This document shows positions 5,368 to 7,568 of a stretch of 7,568 bases of DNA, piece by piece (the stretch's first letter is position 1; every line of letters begins with the position of its first letter). The DNA is taken from positions 1 through 7,568 of the forward strand of contig ONTY01000100.1 of NCBI GenBank assembly GCA_900320815.1. Reading direction: 5' to 3'. Source of the stretch: an uncultured Pseudomonadota bacterium. Its GTDB lineage: Bacteria > Pseudomonadota > Gammaproteobacteria > Burkholderiales > Burkholderiaceae_C. A model generated the notes under the pieces. That model was not told the origin of the DNA. It ran no database searches and saw only the letters and a list, made by a program, of their open reading frames with translations. A program made the translations under genes and the position numbers.

Positions 5368-6206
5368 GTGACTGTTCCTGCTTCGCCCCATGTGATGAAT
5401 ACTTACGCGCGCCTGCCCGTGGCGCTGGTGCGCGGCGAGGGTTGCCGCGTGTGGGATACCGAAGGGCGCTGCTATCTGGACGCGCTGGCGGGCATTGCCG
5501 TCAACACGCTGGGGCACGCACATCCAAAGCTGGTGTCGGCGCTTCGCGAACAGGTTGCCACGCTCATCCACTGCTGCAATTACTACACCACGCCAGACGC
5601 CGAGCGGGTTGCTGCGCGCTGCCACCGAAGGGCGGGATGACGTGGCCGCCGTGTTTTTTGAAACCATCCAGGGCGAAGGCGGCGTGAACCCGGCGCGCGC
5701 TGAATATCTGCGCCAAGTTCGCCAACTGTGCGATGAGCGCGGCTGGCTGCTGATGCTCGACGAAGTGCAGTGCGGCATGGGACGCACGGGCAAATGGTTC
5801 GCGCACCAGTGGGCGGGCATCACGCCCGACGTGATGCCGCTGGCCAAGGGGCTGGCAAGCGGCGTGCCTGTGGGCGCAGTGGTGGCGGGGCCGAAGGCCG
5901 CCGACATCTTTCAGCCCGGCAACCACGGCACCACCTTTGGCGGCAACCCGCTGGCGATGCGCGCGGCGCTGGAAACCCTGCGCGTCGTGCAAGAAGACGG
6001 CTTGCTTGACAACGCGGCGCGCGTGGGCGACGTGCTGAAACACGCGCTGGAAAAGGCGCTGGCGGGCGAAGCGGGCGTGAAAGAGATTCGCGGCCAAGGG
6101 CTGATGCTTGCTGCTGCCGCCGCTCATCATGCGTGAAGACGAAGCACTGGAGGTGGCACGCATTCTCGCGCCACTTATTCTTAACTTTTTGCACGAGGCA
6201 GAGTGA
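5368..6206 (+). pseudogene. argD: Acetylornithine aminotransferase ArgD, broken by two internal deletions
   Basis: ArgD is a PLP-dependent class-III aminotransferase (about 390-400 residues) that makes N-acetylornithine in arginine synthesis. Here three pieces lie in three reading frames. Piece 1 (5368 to about 5620) encodes VMNTYARLP, DTEGRCYLDALAGIAVNTLGHAHP and YYTTPDAERVAAR. Piece 2 (about 5620-6107) resumes with DDVAAVFFETIQGEGGVNPA, then MLDEVQCGMGRTGKWF, the PLP lysine in PLAKGLASGVPVGA (AAG 5846-5848), GNHGTTFGGNPLA and IRGQGLML. Piece 3 (6108-6206) encodes LLPPLIMREDEALEVARILAPLI and ends at TGA. About 90-100 residues between pieces 1 and 2 are missing, including the PLP-phosphate SGAEANE motif and the FHGRT region, and about 30-35 residues between pieces 2 and 3, including the arginine normally before LLPPLI. 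Neither loss keeps frame, so no functional enzyme is expected. argF starts 6 bases after the final TGA, as in an argDF operon. Assembly error is the main alternative. Confidence 0.92.
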
Positions 6207-6212
6207 ACAATC

Positions 6213-7139
6213 ATGTCCATCCGGCACTACCTGCAATTTTCTGATTTCAGCGCGGGCGAATATGCCTACCTCTTGAAGCGCGCCGCCATCATCAAGCGCA
6301 AATTTAAGGCGTATGAAAAATACCATCCGCTCGCCGACCGCACGCTGGCAATGATTTTTGAAAAAGCCAGCACGCGCACACGCGTGAGTTTTGAAGCGGG
6401 CATGTACCAGCTCGGCGGCAGCGTCGTGCACCTGACCACAGGCGACAGTCAACTCGGGCGCAGCGAACCGATTGAAGACACGGCGCGCGTCATCAGCCGC
6501 ATGGTTGATATTGTGATGATTCGCACCTTTGAGCAGGAGCGCATTGAAAAATTTGCCCAGCATTCACGCGTGCCCGTCATCAACGGGCTGACGAATGAAT
6601 ATCACCCGTGCCAGATTCTGGCCGATATTTTCACCTTCATCGAGCATCGCGGCAGTATTGAAGGAAAAACTGTCACCTGGATTGGTGATGGCAACAATAT
6701 GGCCAACACCTGGGCGCAGGCCGCTGCACTGCTTGGCTTTGAATTGCGCGTGTCCTCACCGCATGGCTATGAAGTAGATACCACACTGGCAGAGCTGGAT
6801 GGCGGCGGACGCCGCTGGCAGGATTTTGAAAACCCAATGCAGGCGTGCGAAGGCGCCGACTTGGTCACCACCGACGTGTGGACCAGCATGGGCTATGAGG
6901 CGGAAAACGAAAAACGCCGCCAGGCATTTGCCAACTGGTGCGTAGACACGCGCATGATGGGCGTGGCCAAATCCGATGCACTGTTTATGCACTGCTTGCC
7001 TGCGCACCGTGGCGAAGAAGTCACGCCCGAAGTGATTGACGGCCCGCAATCCGTCGTCTGGGACGAAGCCGAAAACCGTATGCACGTACAAAAGGCGCTG
7101 ATGGAATATCTGCTCATTGGCAGACAGGACGGGGAATAA
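6213..7139 (+). CDS. argF: Ornithine carbamoyltransferase ArgF
   Basis: This cytosolic enzyme makes citrulline from ornithine and carbamoyl phosphate in arginine synthesis and works as a trimer. At 308 residues it is full length. The carbamoyl-phosphate motif STRTR is at 53-57, the second carbamoyl-phosphate contact HPCQ at 131-134 after the ornithine-side NGLTNEYHPCQ, and the ornithine-binding DVWTSMG at 221-227. The catalytic HCLPAHRGEEV, with the active-site Cys, is at 260-270. The sequence EKASTRTRVSFEAGMYQLGGSVVHL (50-74 region) is typical of Burkholderiales OTCases. The ATG lies 6 bases after the last argD frame; the purine-rich GAGGCAGAG around 6195-6203 probably serves as ribosome-binding site. 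It is followed after 21 bases by a strong intrinsic terminator, so it ends the operon. It looks intact even though its upstream partner argD is broken. Confidence 0.98.
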   Translation: MSIRHYLQFSDFSAGEYAYLLKRAAIIKRKFKAYEKYHPLADRTLAMIFEKASTRTRVSFEAGMYQLGGSVVHLTTGDSQLGRSEPIEDTARVISRMVDIVMIRTFEQERIEKFAQHSRVPVINGLTNEYHPCQILADIFTFIEHRGSIEGKTVTWIGDGNNMANTWAQAAALLGFELRVSSPHGYEVDTTLAELDGGGRRWQDFENPMQACEGADLVTTDVWTSMGYEAENEKRRQAFANWCVDTRMMGVAKSDALFMHCLPAHRGEEVTPEVIDGPQSVVWDEAENRMHVQKALMEYLLIGRQDGE

Positions 7140-7160
7140 ACCTCTTTTCCAGAAAAAACA

Positions 7161-7186
7161 AAAGGCGCGCACAGCGCCTTTTTTCT
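7161..7186 (+). terminator. Rho-independent terminator after argF
   Basis: A perfect 8-bp stem, AAAGGCGC (7161-7168) with GCGCCTTT (7174-7181), has a 5-base loop and is followed by a run of T. An A-rich stretch precedes the stem, so it could also work for transcription arriving from the right. It sits 21 bases after the argF stop. Confidence 0.93.
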
Positions 7187-7284
7187 TATATTTCTGCGTA
7201 TACCCAAAGATTGAACAAAGCACTACCGGCGTATGTTGAAGGCAATGAAGCGATACTCTGGTATTTCGGTATAGACCACGCACC

Positions 7285-7464
7285 ATGAAAAATCCAAGGG
7301 AAGCTCTGCACAATAAAAGCGACGAACAGACGCAACACAGCCAGCCACATCCAATGTCCAAAACACGCCTGCAGCTGACCTGGTACAACAAAGACAAGGC
7401 GCTGATTCCCACCGAACGGGGGCGCTACAGCGGCATATGGATAGAGCCGGAGGAGCGTCGATAA
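7285..7464 (+). pseudogene. N-terminal relic of a site-specific DNA (adenine) methyltransferase
   Basis: A 59-codon reading frame, with an internal ATG at 7354 as the likely original start, encodes SKTRLQLTWYNKDKALIPTE and continues GRYSGIWIEPEERR before a TAA. The first 25 or so residues from 7354 match, as I recall it, the N-terminus of a family of large Mod-type site-specific DNA methyltransferases, which read about LQLTWYNKDKALIPTE, then GKYGYTWVDP, then DPRY. The rest of that protein, including the DPPY-type catalytic motif and the S-adenosylmethionine motif, would need several hundred more residues and is absent from this frame. The remaining 104 bases show no clear continuation in another frame. 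The fragment therefore looks like the stub of a lost restriction-modification gene, left behind the argF terminator. It could also be a short expressed peptide. The family call is from memory of one motif. Confidence 0.5.
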
Positions 7465-7513
7465 AATGAAGCATCCCGCCAGGGCGTACGTCAAGGACAC
7501 GTCTACCCTCGTC

Positions 7514-7519
7514 TATAAT
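7514..7519 (+). promoter_or_regulatory. Possible -10 box for a gene starting at the right edge
   Basis: A perfect TATAAT lies 47 bases before an ATG (7566-7568) that is preceded by GGAG (7559-7562) with only a 3-base gap, a layout often seen in Burkholderiales (GGAGACA-ATG). An in-frame ATG at 7557 is an alternative start. The -35 region is poor. The gene itself lies outside the window. Confidence 0.35.
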
Positions 7520-7568
7520 CACCGCATCATCGTTTGCCCGTGCCACCGGCGTGAGCATGGAGACAATG

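Noticed and set aside
5271..5687. 138-residue plus-strand frame overlapping the argD start
   Set aside because: Beyond the possible leader, its translation is a shadow of conserved argD codons in another frame, with typical low-complexity Arg and Gly content.
5564..6563. Long minus-strand frames over argD and argF
   Set aside because: They run opposite strongly conserved ArgD and ArgF coding sequence; GC-rich codons produce such antisense frames by chance.
7223..7558. Minus-strand open frame of 111 residues ending near the argF terminator
   Set aside because: It has no recognisable motif beyond a plausible opening, is cysteine-rich in the middle, and runs opposite the recognisable methyltransferase motif. 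The shared bidirectional terminator is its only support.
7466..7568. Plus-strand frame from ATG 7466, open to the window edge
   Set aside because: Only 34 codons are visible, with no Shine-Dalgarno sequence and no recognisable motif, and it contains the better-supported promoter and start region at 7514-7568.
1..7568. CRISPR array, tRNA, rRNA or insertion sequence
   Set aside because: I saw no regularly spaced repeats, no tRNA-like cloverleaf, no rRNA segment, no transposase frame, and no terminal inverted repeats with target duplications.

Overview
The window looks like a chromosomal segment from a betaproteobacterium, most likely of the order Burkholderiales. The basis is a minC-minD-minE operon in that order, a MinC with a long proline-rich linker, a 308-residue ornithine carbamoyltransferase of the Burkholderiales type, a beta-class glutathione S-transferase, and moderate GC content. 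The genus cannot be named from the sequence alone.

Layout from left to right. The 5' part of mnmG (tRNA wobble-uridine modification) runs leftward off the window edge. A divergent short region leads to a rightward beta-class glutathione S-transferase gene. The 360 bases that follow contain no gene. They carry what looks like a replication origin: five DnaA-box-like 9-mers (two matching TTATNCACA, three with one mismatch), several inverted repeats, four DnaA-trio triplets and an adenine-rich unwinding tract. Next come minC, minD and minE, the septum-placement oscillator. After them is an uncharacterised 487-residue protein with a coiled coil and a C-terminus resembling a HicA-type small domain. 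Then follow an argD gene broken by two internal deletions, an intact argF almost touching it, and a strong bidirectional intrinsic terminator. The last 380 bases hold a short relic of a DNA methyltransferase gene and a possible promoter and start site for a gene beyond the window.

How the parts fit. mnmG beside an origin is a classic bacterial arrangement. Here mnmG points left and the min operon points right, so both are transcribed away from the proposed origin, and the C/G bias of the + strand appears to switch across it. The min operon sits directly downstream of the DnaA boxes, so DnaA binding could affect its expression. argD and argF belong to arginine biosynthesis. With argD broken, acetylornithine aminotransferase activity would have to come from a paralogue elsewhere, unless the deletions are assembly errors.

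The points most worth a second look are the origin with its DnaA-trio next to minCDE, the two frame-changing deletions in argD, the 487-residue protein, and the methyltransferase relic behind argF.
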